Part shown: positions 1 through 8,164 of the stretch, in pieces | How positions within the stretch are numbered: position 1 is the first letter of the stretch | Layout: every line of letters begins with the position of its first letter | Assembly (NCBI RefSeq): GCF_014202035.1 | Contig: NZ_JACHFR010000001.1 | Span: forward strand, 186,001-250,000 | Length of the DNA stretch: 64,000 bases | Direction of reading: 5' to 3' | Source: Treponema rectale | GTDB lineage: Bacteria; Spirochaetota; Spirochaetia; Treponematales; Treponemataceae | Notes under the pieces: model-generated | Seen by the model: the letters and a program-made list of their open reading frames with translations, nothing else | Told to the model about the DNA's origin: nothing | The model's database searches: none | Program-made: the position numbers and the translations under genes

Positions 1-3000
1 TCAGAAGCAATGTTTTCAGAACTTCCGTCCGTAAAGTTAACGGTTATTTCTGCAGAAGATGAAAGTATGTATTTAATGTTCACTCCGCACCAGGTAAAGC
101 TTAAAGTCTTGTCCTCAAGGAATTCTTCCTTATCGAGAATCTGAGGCTTGAAGCTTACTTTACCGTCTGCAATAGAAACTCCCAGTTCACCCCAGCGGGT
201 AAGTACTTCTTCTTTTACCTGTCCTGTCATTCCAGGCTGTTTTGCTCCCTGAAGATAAGGAGTATGGCTGTAAGGGTCTGACGGGAAGGCTCCGTAAAGT
301 TCCGGCGTTTTATTGAAGCTCAGGCCGTTTCTTACATCGTAATATGCATCGCGCAAAGCTTTTGCATTTTTATCATTTGATGCATAGGCTTTAAGGGCTG
401 CTTCCTGAACTGCAAGAAGAAGTTTAGAAACCATGTGCCAGTAAATGCTTCCAAGGCCTTCGTAAGCATAGAAGGTTCCTGAACGTCCCGTAAAATTCTG
501 GTGGTTGAATTTCTTTTCGTAAAGTGCAAGAAGAATTTCTTTTTCCTGAGCTGACGGACGCTTTGAAGAAGGAAGGGATGCAAATGCATCTTCCATGAGA
601 CGTGCATTGTGGAATTCTGCATTGAAGTGCCAGGTTCCGTTAATGTCTTTTTCAAGAATTGCAGAACCTGTTTTTTCAAGGAACTTTTCCAGTCCTGCAG
701 TTTCTTTTTCTTCGATGTTGTTTTTATCAAGGAAATCAGGAAGAGTGTTGTTTGGATAAAGAATGTAAGAGTTCTGTCTCTTTTCATAGATAGGGCTCTT
801 TTTAAGTGCCTTGAGAAGATCCAGTGTTTCATCAGAAGAAAGAAGATCCGAAGAAAGAACTGCTACCTGTCCTTCAAGCATTTCCTGAAGATATACAATT
901 TCCATTTTTGATTCAGAAATCTTCATTGTGTTGTAAGCATGATACAGACCGTCACTGCGGCGGTTTGCATGAATGCTTGCCTTAACCATTTTCTGGAATG
1001 CTTCAAGAGATTCGATAATCTGCTGTCTTGTAATTTCTGAGAATCCTTCGTTGTATCCTTCTGTGTAGAATGCATTGCGTTCTGCTTCAAAAAGAAGTCC
1101 GGCTTTGTCAGTAAAGCATTTTCTTTCTTCATCGCTCTTAACTGCTTTATCAGCATCAGTTGTTTTGTAGAGTGTGCTGAGGGCAGTAAAGCAGTCATAC
1201 TGAACTTTTGGAAGGGTGAATTTCTCTATTGATGTTTTTGAGTACATGCTGATGAGGAATGAGAGCATTCTGTTAAGGTAACAGAGAGTTACTACAGAAA
1301 GTCCGTAACCTGCAAGAGCGTTGTTTGCGTCGTTCCATTCAGGACGCTGTGTATTCATCCAGATACCGCCCCCTGGAACAAGGTTTGCAGTTTTAGCAAT
1401 TACAATCTGAAGTATTTTTGCTGTAAGGCTGATGAGGGAAACTTCTCCGTTAATGCTGCGGATGAGTTTTGCATCTGTTCCGTAAGTACGGCTTTCTTTT
1501 ACAAGGCGGTCGCTGAGTTCTTTCTGGAAGCTTATGGATGCACGAGGGTCGCGGCAGATTTCTGCATAACTCTTAAGGTGATACGGAATGTTTGCGCTTG
1601 AGTAAATTGATTCATCAAGAGAAGAGAGAAGGGAAGCACTGTCGGTTTTTTCCCAAAGTTCAAGAAGTTTTTCAAAATAAATTACCTGATGATCACCCCA
1701 GTAACCGAACTGAGCCCACGGATTGTTTGGTTCCGGACATTCCCAGTCGATACCGTCCCTGCTGATTCTGTAAGGATTGAATCCTTCTGCTGTCATTGCA
1801 TTGAGGAATTTTGCTGCCATGTTTTTTATGTAGGCAGGGTAACTCATTGCAAGAGCTTCCCAGTTCTGGAAAATATCGCGCCAGTTTCCTTCGTAGTTAA
1901 GGATTGGATTTCCGCTGTCGTCATTGAGCTTGATGTTGAATCTGTTCCATGGACGGCTCGGGTCTCCGTGACGGCGGCTGAATATTATCGGCATGTATTC
2001 AAGGTAGAGTCTTGAAAGCTGAGGATTATTTGCAGCCGTTATTTTTTCGAGAATGACTTCTTTAGAAACTGAATAGCTGTCTTTTATTTCTTCAAGGGCT
2101 TTTTCTGCTGCACACAGTTCACCCTGGTTTCTTGTTCCGATGAATTTAAGAAGGTCAGGTACGTTGATTTTTCCTGAATCTGCAAAGAAGCCTCCGCGCA
2201 TTATGTTGAACATTACGTTTGCACGGTGGTGAACGCAGGTCATGGTTTTTGCCGTATCCTGAAGACCGTCTGCTTCTGAAATGTACTGAGTCATGAGGCG
2301 GTCTGTGTCTTCAATGTCTTTTTCAAGAGAAGCTGCGGCTGACTTTTTATCAGAGATTTCTTTTCTGAGGACGGCAATTCTTGAGGCAGTAAGGAATGTG
2401 TCAAATACCTGGTGCCAGGATTCATTTTTACCTGCTTCAAGTTCAACAGTTTTTGCAATGAAGCAGGAAGGGCGTTTACCTTTAAGAACGGTTTCTTTAG
2501 TAAGGTTCTTTACATTTCCGTCATTTTCAAAAAATTCTTCATAGTTTTTAGGATCAAGATATACTTCATCATCAGTGGTGAACCATGAAACGTTTGCAAT
2601 GAGGTTTTCACTTGGTTCTGCTTTATCTGTAAGAACTGATGAAAGTGTGAACATGGAAAGTTTTGTTTTCTGATCCAGGTCTGTTTTTTTATAGGCATCA
2701 AGAAGAACGCTGCTTCCGTTCTGAAGTGCATTATCAATGCTTGCCGGAAGAATGTTGCGGCATCCGTCAAGAATTGTAAGGGAAACCTTTTTATTTGAGA
2801 GGTTTGATATGATGCTGGATTTTACAAGACCGTATTTTGCAGATGAAGTCCATCCGTAGCGGAATGCAAGGCCAAGTTTTTCATTGATTTCTTCAAACCA
2901 GACTTTTGTTCCGTTGGCATTCTTATAGATGTTTCTTGTGATTGAAGAATCATTTCTGTCTTTAAAATCATTGTTTGAAAGCAGCGAGCCGAAAGGTTCC

Positions 3001-3278
3001 CATATTATGGTTGAACCGGATTCTTTTACGGCTATGGCTGTTGCCGGACCGGTTACAAGCTTTGCATCACTTACTTTGTCTGCTGTGTAATAAGGAAATA
3101 CTGCATGATCGCAGTCACGGCGTCCTGCCGTAATTCCACCTTTAGACCAGCAGAAGTTCCAGACGTCACAGGAACTTGTGATTGTCATAAAGAAATCTTC
3201 CATGCAGTCATAGTTCTCGATTTTGTAGAACTGCTGTCCGTCCAGATTTACAAAGCTGCCCTTTACTTCTTTTTTCAT
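1..3278 (-). CDS. GH94/GH149/GH161-like sugar phosphorylase candidate (3' end outside window)
   Basis: An uninterrupted reading frame of 1092 codons starts at an ATG preceded by GGAGA and runs off the left edge. No signal peptide is visible, so it should be cytoplasmic. Around residues 455-470 is the stretch EGNWRDIFQNWEAL, and near 500-525 GIDWE and GYWGDHQ. These resemble the (alpha/alpha)6-barrel sugar phosphorylases, where GH94 enzymes carry the acid Asp in a GDWND motif; equating this with GNWRD is my inference. Length over 1090 residues fits the beta-1,3-oligoglucan phosphorylase families GH149 and GH161 better than typical 800-residue cellobiose phosphorylases. It is divergent from a sugar importer and close to two GH16 glucanases, which supports phosphorolysis of imported beta-glucan oligosaccharides. 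It could instead be a related hydrolase or a phosphorylase of other specificity. Confidence 0.6.
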   Translation of the reverse strand, partial: MKKEVKGSFVNLDGQQFYKIENYDCMEDFFMTITSSCDVWNFCWSKGGITAGRRDCDHAVFPYYTADKVSDAKLVTGPATAIAVKESGSTIIWEPFGSLLSNNDFKDRNDSSITRNIYKNANGTKVWFEEINEKLGLAFRYGWTSSAKYGLVKSSIISNLSNKKVSLTILDGCRNILPASIDNALQNGSSVLLDAYKKTDLDQKTKLSMFTLSSVLTDKAEPSENLIANVSWFTTDDEVYLDPKNYEEFFENDGNVKNLTKETVLKGKRPSCFIAKTVELEAGKNESWHQVFDTFLTASRIAVLRKEISDKKSAAASLEKDIEDTDRLMTQYISEADGLQDTAKTMTCVHHRANVMFNIMRGGFFADSGKINVPDLLKFIGTRNQGELCAAEKALEEIKDSYSVSKEVILEKITAANNPQLSRLYLEYMPIIFSRRHGDPSRPWNRFNIKLNDDSGNPILNYEGNWRDIFQNWEALAMSYPAYIKNMAAKFLNAMTAEGFNPYRISRDGIDWECPEPNNPWAQFGYWGDHQVIYFEKLLELWEKTDSASLLSSLDESIYSSANIPYHLKSYAEICRDPRASISFQKELSDRLVKESRTYGTDAKLIRSINGEVSLISLTAKILQIVIAKTANLVPGGGIWMNTQRPEWNDANNALAGYGLSVVTLCYLNRMLSFLISMYSKTSIEKFTLPKVQYDCFTALSTLYKTTDADKAVKSDEERKCFTDKAGLLFEAERNAFYTEGYNEGFSEITRQQIIESLEAFQKMVKASIHANRRSDGLYHAYNTMKISESKMEIVYLQEMLEGQVAVLSSDLLSSDETLDLLKALKKSPIYEKRQNSYILYPNNTLPDFLDKNNIEEKETAGLEKFLEKTGSAILEKDINGTWHFNAEFHNARLMEDAFASLPSSKRPSAQEKEILLALYEKKFNHQNFTGRSGTFYAYEGLGSIYWHMVSKLLLAVQEAALKAYASNDKNAKALRDAYYDVRNGLSFNKTPELYGAFPSDPYSHTPYLQGAKQPGMTGQVKEEVLTRWGELGVSIADGKVSFKPQILDKEEFLEDKTLSFTWCGVNIKYILSSSAEITVNFTDGSSENIAS

Positions 3279-3465
3279 AATACGTCTCCGCAAAAATTAT
3301 GGTCATGCCTTTATTTTCAGGCCCTAGTATAGAAAATAAGATATGAATATATAACTGTCAATTTTCATTTTGGCGTAAACCGAAAATTTGAAACCAATCT
3401 GAAAACCTGCTTCCTACCTTTATGACAGATGCGGGAATATACTCGATGATGTAAAGAGGCTCAAA
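3279..3465. other. Divergent intergenic region of the glucan locus
   Basis: These 187 bases separate two divergent transcription units and must hold both promoters. The leftward one is visible. For the rightward importer only a TATACT at 3438-3443 with a poor -35 partner can be seen. The words ccgaaaat (near 3380) and ccgaaaat (near 7280) occur upstream of both rightward units, but I see no convincing palindromic operator and no regulator gene next to the locus. Confidence 0.4.
3333..3361 (-). promoter_or_regulatory. Promoter candidate for the leftward phosphorylase-like gene
   Basis: On the minus strand TTGACA (3361-3356) is followed after 17 bases by TATTTT (3338-3333). The leader would be about 50 bases and contain the GGAGA ribosome site. 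Confidence 0.5.
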
Positions 3466-4449
3466 ATGGAAAAAGTACAGACAGAAGTAAAATTAAAATC
3501 ACCTCTCAGAAAGCGCACTTTCTGGAAAAGGCTGCAGGATGAATCATACCTTCAGCTTATGGCATGGCTGGGTATTATCTGGATGCTTGTATTTAACTAT
3601 GCACCGATGTACGGTCTTTTAGTTGCGTTCAAAAGTCGCTATATGCCGACAACGCCTTTGTTCAGCTCTGAATTCCTCAGTCTGCCCTGGGCAAAAAACG
3701 GTGGTTTTGAACACTTCATTGCTTTCTTTAAGGATGAAGAATTCAAGAATGTAATGCTTAATACTCTTGGAATCAGTATCCTTAAACTGTGTATCTGTTT
3801 TCCGCTTCCTATTTTCTTTGCTATTCTTCTTAATGAAGTACGCAATCCTAAATTCAAGAAAACCGTTCAGACAATTTCTTACCTTCCGCACTTCCTTTCA
3901 TGGGTAGTATTGGGCGGTATCCTTACTAACTGGATGGATGTACAGGGACTTTTCAATCAGCTCCTCATGAATATGGGACTTCTTAAAGAGCCTGTTTATT
4001 TTCTTGCTGAACCAAAATATTTCTGGGGAATTGTTGTTCTTTCAGATCTCTGGAAGGAAATCGGCTGGTCTGCAATTATTTATCTTGCTGCAATTTCCGG
4101 TATTGATCAGGAAATGTATGAAGCTGCAGAAGTTGACGGGGCAGGACGCCTCCGCCAGATTTTCTCCATTACGCTTCCTTCTATAAAAGGTACTATCGTA
4201 ATTATGTTCATTCTTGCTGTCGGTGGACTTCTTAATTCAAACTTTGATCAGATTTTTGTTTTGAGAAATCCTCTTAATGACGTGCGCAGTAACGTAATTG
4301 ATATATATACTTATAAAATCGGTCTTGGAACAATTGGACGTCTTTCATACGCTTCGGCTGTTGGACTTTTCAAATCTGTAGTTGCATTCATTCTTCTGTT
4401 CATTGCAAATAATGTTACTAAGAAGCTGAATGATACTTCATTGTTCTAA
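3466..4449 (+). CDS. Sugar ABC transporter permease, LplB type
   Basis: Inner-membrane permease of a carbohydrate ABC importer. The 327-residue protein has a cytoplasmic N-terminus of about 30 residues, then a membrane segment (WLGIIWMLVFNYAPMYG) and several more hydrophobic segments. The EAA loop that docks the ATPase is seen as EMYEAAEVDGAGRLRQIFSITLP-like sequence near residues 222-244. Families of this type (LplB, YtcQ/YteP) move oligosaccharides such as aldouronates, and the family alone does not fix the substrate. The second permease follows after 15 bases and a binding lipoprotein completes the set. No ATPase is encoded here. The neighbourhood of glucanases suggests beta-glucan oligosaccharides. 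Confidence 0.93.
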   Translation: MEKVQTEVKLKSPLRKRTFWKRLQDESYLQLMAWLGIIWMLVFNYAPMYGLLVAFKSRYMPTTPLFSSEFLSLPWAKNGGFEHFIAFFKDEEFKNVMLNTLGISILKLCICFPLPIFFAILLNEVRNPKFKKTVQTISYLPHFLSWVVLGGILTNWMDVQGLFNQLLMNMGLLKEPVYFLAEPKYFWGIVVLSDLWKEIGWSAIIYLAAISGIDQEMYEAAEVDGAGRLRQIFSITLPSIKGTIVIMFILAVGGLLNSNFDQIFVLRNPLNDVRSNVIDIYTYKIGLGTIGRLSYASAVGLFKSVVAFILLFIANNVTKKLNDTSLF

Positions 4450-4464
4450 TAAAGGGGAATAAAA

Positions 4465-5349
4465 ATGGGAAGATTAAAGAGAAAGACTGCAGGTGATTAC
4501 GTAATAAACGGTATAATGCTTGCTATATGTTTTATTTCATTGTATCCGGTATGGTATACGCTCATCCTTTCATTTAATGATGCTCAGGATGCTGTAAAAG
4601 GTGGAATTTATTTTCTTCCGAGAAAACTTTCCCTTGAAAGCTACAGACAGGTATTCCAGGATAATACTATCGTTACTGCATTTATAGTAACGATTTTAAG
4701 GACTGTTATTGGTACTGTCATCAGTGTTTTCTTTACTGCTATGGTAGGTTATTCCTTCTCAAAAAAGAATATTATGGGAAACCGCTTCTATATGATTTTC
4801 GGAACGATTACAATGTTCTTCGGAGGCGGACTTATTCCTACATTCATTCTTTTTAAGAATATCGGACTTTATGATAACTTTCTGGTTTACATTATTCCGA
4901 GTATGTTTAACTTCTATAATATGATTATTTTTATGTCATTCTTCCGTGAACTTCCGGCAGGTCTTGAAGAAAGTGCCAAGCTTGACGGAGCAAATGACGT
5001 AAAGATATTTGTACGGATTATTATTCCGCTTTCTATGCCTGTAATTGCAACCATAGCATTGTTTAACGGTGTATGGCAGTGGAATGATTATTTTACCGGC
5101 GTTATTTATATTAACGATGCCAGCCTTCAGCCTATTCAGACATATCTGTACAGACTTGTAGCTTCTGCAAGTGCTGCTACAAAAGCAGTTTCTGTTGCCG
5201 GTGGTGTAGGAACGAGTGGAGCTCAGATCAGTTCACAGTCACTCCGCCTTGCAACCATGGTAGTAACAACATTGCCGATTGTCTGTGTATACCCGTTCCT
5301 TCAGCGTTACTTCGTAAAAGGAATGCTGATCGGAAGTATTAAAGGGTAA
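4465..5349 (+). CDS. Sugar ABC transporter permease, LplC/YtcP type
   Basis: Second permease of the importer, 294 residues. It begins with a short basic N-terminus and a membrane segment containing YPVWYTLILSFN, typical of the MalG/LplC branch. The EAA loop reads GLEESAKLDGANDVKIF near residues 170-186, and the C-terminus YFVKGMLIGSIKG is the usual ending of this branch. The start has a GGGGAA ribosome site. It is cotranscribed with the LplB-type gene upstream. Downstream, before the binding-protein gene, lies a repeat-bearing spacer of 154 bases. Confidence 0.93.
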   Translation: MGRLKRKTAGDYVINGIMLAICFISLYPVWYTLILSFNDAQDAVKGGIYFLPRKLSLESYRQVFQDNTIVTAFIVTILRTVIGTVISVFFTAMVGYSFSKKNIMGNRFYMIFGTITMFFGGGLIPTFILFKNIGLYDNFLVYIIPSMFNFYNMIIFMSFFRELPAGLEESAKLDGANDVKIFVRIIIPLSMPVIATIALFNGVWQWNDYFTGVIYINDASLQPIQTYLYRLVASASAATKAVSVAGGVGTSGAQISSQSLRLATMVVTTLPIVCVYPFLQRYFVKGMLIGSIKG

Positions 5350-5470
5350 TTGCGCAAGCAATTACGCCGTAGTGTAGCACACGAATTCGACGAAGGAGAA
5401 AAAGTGTGCGGAACGCAGGCCGGGCTGAAAGCAATTGCGAAGGCAGGGCTGAAAGCAATTGCGCAGGAAA
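5350..5470. repeat. Intra-operon repeat spacer: GCACAC hairpin plus two 24-bp tandem units
   Basis: Directly after the permease stop comes an attgcgcaagcaat palindrome. Then GCACAC (near 5378) pairs exactly with GTGTGC (5404-5409). Next are two tandem 24-bp units sharing gggctgaaagcaattgcg at 5422-5439 and 5446-5463. The 79-codon open frame that spans it is composed of the repeats and overlaps the lipoprotein gene in another frame, so it is not called as a gene. Such structure between permease and binding-protein genes may protect or process mRNA so that binding protein exceeds permease; that is inference. Confidence 0.7.
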
Positions 5471-5503
5471 TAAAATTATCAGATATTTTATATGGAGGAG
5501 ATT

Positions 5504-7144
5504 ATGAAAAAACTTTCAAGAGTTGTATTAGGATCGGTTTGTACAGTTCTTGCTGCTGCCGCTCTTTTGACCGGCTGCAAAAAAGATGAATCGAAAGTCG
5601 TTGCCGGTGATGAAAACACTCCTGGCTGGAGCATTCCGGAAAACGTAAAACAGAAGGTTAAGTTTGACTGGTATGTAAACTTCAGCTGGTTTGCACGTCA
5701 CTGGGGTGATTCAAAAGTATCAAAGTACATTACAGAGAAAACTGGTGTAGACATTAACTTTATTGTTCCTGCAGGTAATGAAGCAGAAAAACTTAATACA
5801 ATGATTGCAGGTGATGTACTTCCGGATCTCATTACCCTCGGATGGTATGAAGGTCAGGTTCCTCTGATGATTGATTCCGGTTATGTATGTGCCCTTGATG
5901 AACTTGCAGAACAGTATGATCCATACTTCTTTAAGGCAGCAAATGCACAGAAACTTAACTGGTACCGCCAGAAAGACGGACATGTATATGGTTATCCTAA
6001 CGCATCATTCACACCAAGTGATTATGAAAAATATGCAGGAAAACTTACATCAAACGAAACATTCCTTGTAAGAAAAGATCTTTATGAAACTCTCGGACGT
6101 CCAGACATGTCTACTCCGGAAGGATTCCTTAAAGCACTTCGCAATGCAAAGGCTATGTTCCCTAAAGTAAACGGACAGAATCTTATTCCGTTCGGAACTA
6201 CAGAATTCTCTGACGTAGGATGTTCACAGCTTCAGGCAACACTTGCACATTTCCTTGCAATCAGTCCTGAAGAAGACGGAAAGTATGTAGACGTAAACCT
6301 CGGTCTTACAGAAAATCCTGAATACCTCAGATGGCTTAAAGTTCTCCGCACAGCTTATCAGGAAAAACTTTTGACAAAAGAAATGTTCATTGACAAACGT
6401 TCTCAGATTGAAGAAAAGGCATCTAACGGACGTTACTTCTGTATGCTTTACCAGAACTGGGATATGCAGACAGCACAGAACACTCTTTATGCTAATGACC
6501 CTGATTCAATTTATATTGCTGTTCCTGGTCCTAAGAACTCTAAGGGAGATGATCCTGTTCTTGCCGGCGGTGGAATTTCCGGATGGACAATCACTATGAT
6601 TTCCAAGAAGTGTAAGGATAAGGGTAAGGCAATTCAGTTCCTGACATATCTTATCAGTGAAGAAGGACAGATGGATACAAACTTTGGTATTCAGGGAGAA
6701 ACCTGGGAATATGACGCAAACGGTGTTCCATATCTTCTTCCGGAAATCAGGGCTCTGGACTCAGAAAACAAAAACCGTCAGGAAACAGAAATCGGCGTTC
6801 AGTATACATACTGGATGCTTATGGATACAGCATGGCAGACTCAGTTCCCTGTTGAATATGCACCTTCTTTAGGTCAGCCTCAGCTCTGGACTGTCCCATA
6901 CGTACATTCTTATGCAGTATATGACGGTCTTACAATTCCAAGCGGATCTGATGAAGATTTGATTTATGCAGACATTCAGCGTAAGTGGGGTAAGGTTCTT
7001 CCTGATCTCATTCAGGCCCGCAGTGATGAAGAGTTTGATGAAATCGTAGCAGAATTCAATGCTTACAAGCGCAGTAAGGGAATTGATAAGGTTCAGAAAC
7101 TTCAGACAAAACTTATGAACGAAAACAAGCTTAAGCTTCGCTGA
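5504..7144 (+). CDS. Extracellular solute-binding lipoprotein, LplA type
   Basis: Substrate-binding lipoprotein of the importer, about 546 residues, the normal size for the LplA family. The ATG at 5504 is chosen over the in-frame ATG at 5492 because GGAGGAG lies between them at the right distance. Residues 1-25 form a lipoprotein signal peptide ending in the lipobox LLTGC with Cys25. Typical features of the fold follow, including DVLPDLITLGWYEG and a C-terminal hinge region GKAIQFLTYLISEEGQMD. It is rich in Trp and Tyr, as expected for oligosaccharide binding. It is third in the operon, after a repeat-containing spacer, and is followed by a strong terminator. The exact glycan is inferred only from context. 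Confidence 0.93.
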   Translation: MKKLSRVVLGSVCTVLAAAALLTGCKKDESKVVAGDENTPGWSIPENVKQKVKFDWYVNFSWFARHWGDSKVSKYITEKTGVDINFIVPAGNEAEKLNTMIAGDVLPDLITLGWYEGQVPLMIDSGYVCALDELAEQYDPYFFKAANAQKLNWYRQKDGHVYGYPNASFTPSDYEKYAGKLTSNETFLVRKDLYETLGRPDMSTPEGFLKALRNAKAMFPKVNGQNLIPFGTTEFSDVGCSQLQATLAHFLAISPEEDGKYVDVNLGLTENPEYLRWLKVLRTAYQEKLLTKEMFIDKRSQIEEKASNGRYFCMLYQNWDMQTAQNTLYANDPDSIYIAVPGPKNSKGDDPVLAGGGISGWTITMISKKCKDKGKAIQFLTYLISEEGQMDTNFGIQGETWEYDANGVPYLLPEIRALDSENKNRQETEIGVQYTYWMLMDTAWQTQFPVEYAPSLGQPQLWTVPYVHSYAVYDGLTIPSGSDEDLIYADIQRKWGKVLPDLIQARSDEEFDEIVAEFNAYKRSKGIDKVQKLQTKLMNENKLKLR

Positions 7145-7171
7145 TGAAGTTGTCTGGTAAATAAAAAAAAT

Positions 7172-7245
7172 CGCGGTAGATTGACGAAGAATCATTGAAG
7201 TGATCTTCTGAAGTGCGCTTCACTTCATCTGCCGCGTTTTTTTTT
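7172..7245 (+). terminator. Rho-independent terminator after the importer operon
   Basis: cgcggtagat (7172-7181) pairs with atctgccgcg (7227-7236), with inner gaagtg/cacttc pairing, followed by nine T. It cleanly ends the importer operon. Confidence 0.85.
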
Positions 7246-7352
7246 CGAAAATTCGACTTCCAAAAAAAATACACTAATTCCGAAAATCAGCCTACTTGTG
7301 AATGAGTTCAAGGGATTAGAGAATTAGGCTAAGAAAAAATCATGGGGGAAAA

Positions 7353-8138
7353 ATGAAAAAACTTTTGAAAATGTTACCTGCAGCAGTTTCATGTTTTGCT
7401 TTGTTTTCACTGACTTCATGTCTTACTGTGAATGCAAAAAAAACAGTGGAACTTCCTAAAAAGATTCAGGCTGAACTTAACGGTCAGACTGTAAAGGTAG
7501 AAAAAGAAGCTCTTTCTTATTTCTATTATTCAACAGAAAGTCTTCCTGTAATTGACGGAAACTTTTCTGAATGGTCAGGACTTAGCGGTGTTCACTCACG
7601 TCAGCAGGTTTATGGCGGAAGGTTTGATCCGAAAAATGCAGACGGCTTCTTTGTTGCACGTACTGACGGTGAGAATCTTTATATCTATGCTGATGTTACT
7701 GATAATGATGCACGCATTAACGAATATGAAGTTCCTCAGGCATGGCGCGGTGACGGTGTTGAATTCTTCTTCGGAACAGATACAGGAAAGCACACTGCAT
7801 TTAAAGAAACAGATGCACGTGTAAGAATCGTTCCACGCAGCACAAGCGATATTTTTGATGTTGCAATCGGTCTTAACGATGCTCCTATCGTAAGTTCAGA
7901 CATTCAGACTGCAGTTGTGTTTAACTCAAACGGATATAAGGTTGAAGCAAAGTTTCCTCTCAGCCTTGTAGGAGGAAAAACACTCAAGCTCAAGCAGAAG
8001 GCTCGTGTTGACTTCCAGGTTAACGATGCTGACGGAGGAAAAGAAAGAACAGGACTTCTTCACTGGAACAGTCCTAATGACAATACTTATGCAGACCCTT
8101 CTTCCTGGGGTAATGCACAGGTAGTACAGCTTCCATAA
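7353..8138 (+). CDS. Lipoprotein with CBM9-like carbohydrate-binding domain
   Basis: A 261-residue lipoprotein. The signal peptide ends in the lipobox LTSC (Cys23). From about residue 55 the sequence follows the CBM9/DOMON-like beta-sandwich pattern: PVIDGNFSEWSG, then LYIYADVTDNDAR, WRGDGVEFFFGTD, and a closing stretch with FQVNDADGG and HWNSPNDNTYADPSSWG. CBM9 modules bind the reducing ends of glucans and xylans. No catalytic domain is present, so it probably holds glucan fragments at the cell surface or in the periplasm. The start has a strong GGGGGAA site. It is first in a new transcription unit after the terminator, followed after 26 bases by the large glycosidase-like gene. Confidence 0.8.
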   Translation: MKKLLKMLPAAVSCFALFSLTSCLTVNAKKTVELPKKIQAELNGQTVKVEKEALSYFYYSTESLPVIDGNFSEWSGLSGVHSRQQVYGGRFDPKNADGFFVARTDGENLYIYADVTDNDARINEYEVPQAWRGDGVEFFFGTDTGKHTAFKETDARVRIVPRSTSDIFDVAIGLNDAPIVSSDIQTAVVFNSNGYKVEAKFPLSLVGGKTLKLKQKARVDFQVNDADGGKERTGLLHWNSPNDNTYADPSSWGNAQVVQLP

Positions 8139-8164
8139 GCGTGCTTTAGTTTTGACGGAGGATT

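Noticed and set aside
332-2770. Several open frames on both strands across the left end
   Set aside because: They are shadows of the long minus-strand phosphorylase-like frame, which is open to the window edge and has coherent motifs.
5418-5465. Two 24-bp direct repeats as a CRISPR remnant
   Set aside because: Only two adjacent units, no spacers between them and no cas genes in the window.
5350-5589. 79-codon open frame after the second permease
   Set aside because: It is built from the tandem repeat and hairpin, has no ribosome site, and overlaps the binding-lipoprotein gene in another frame.
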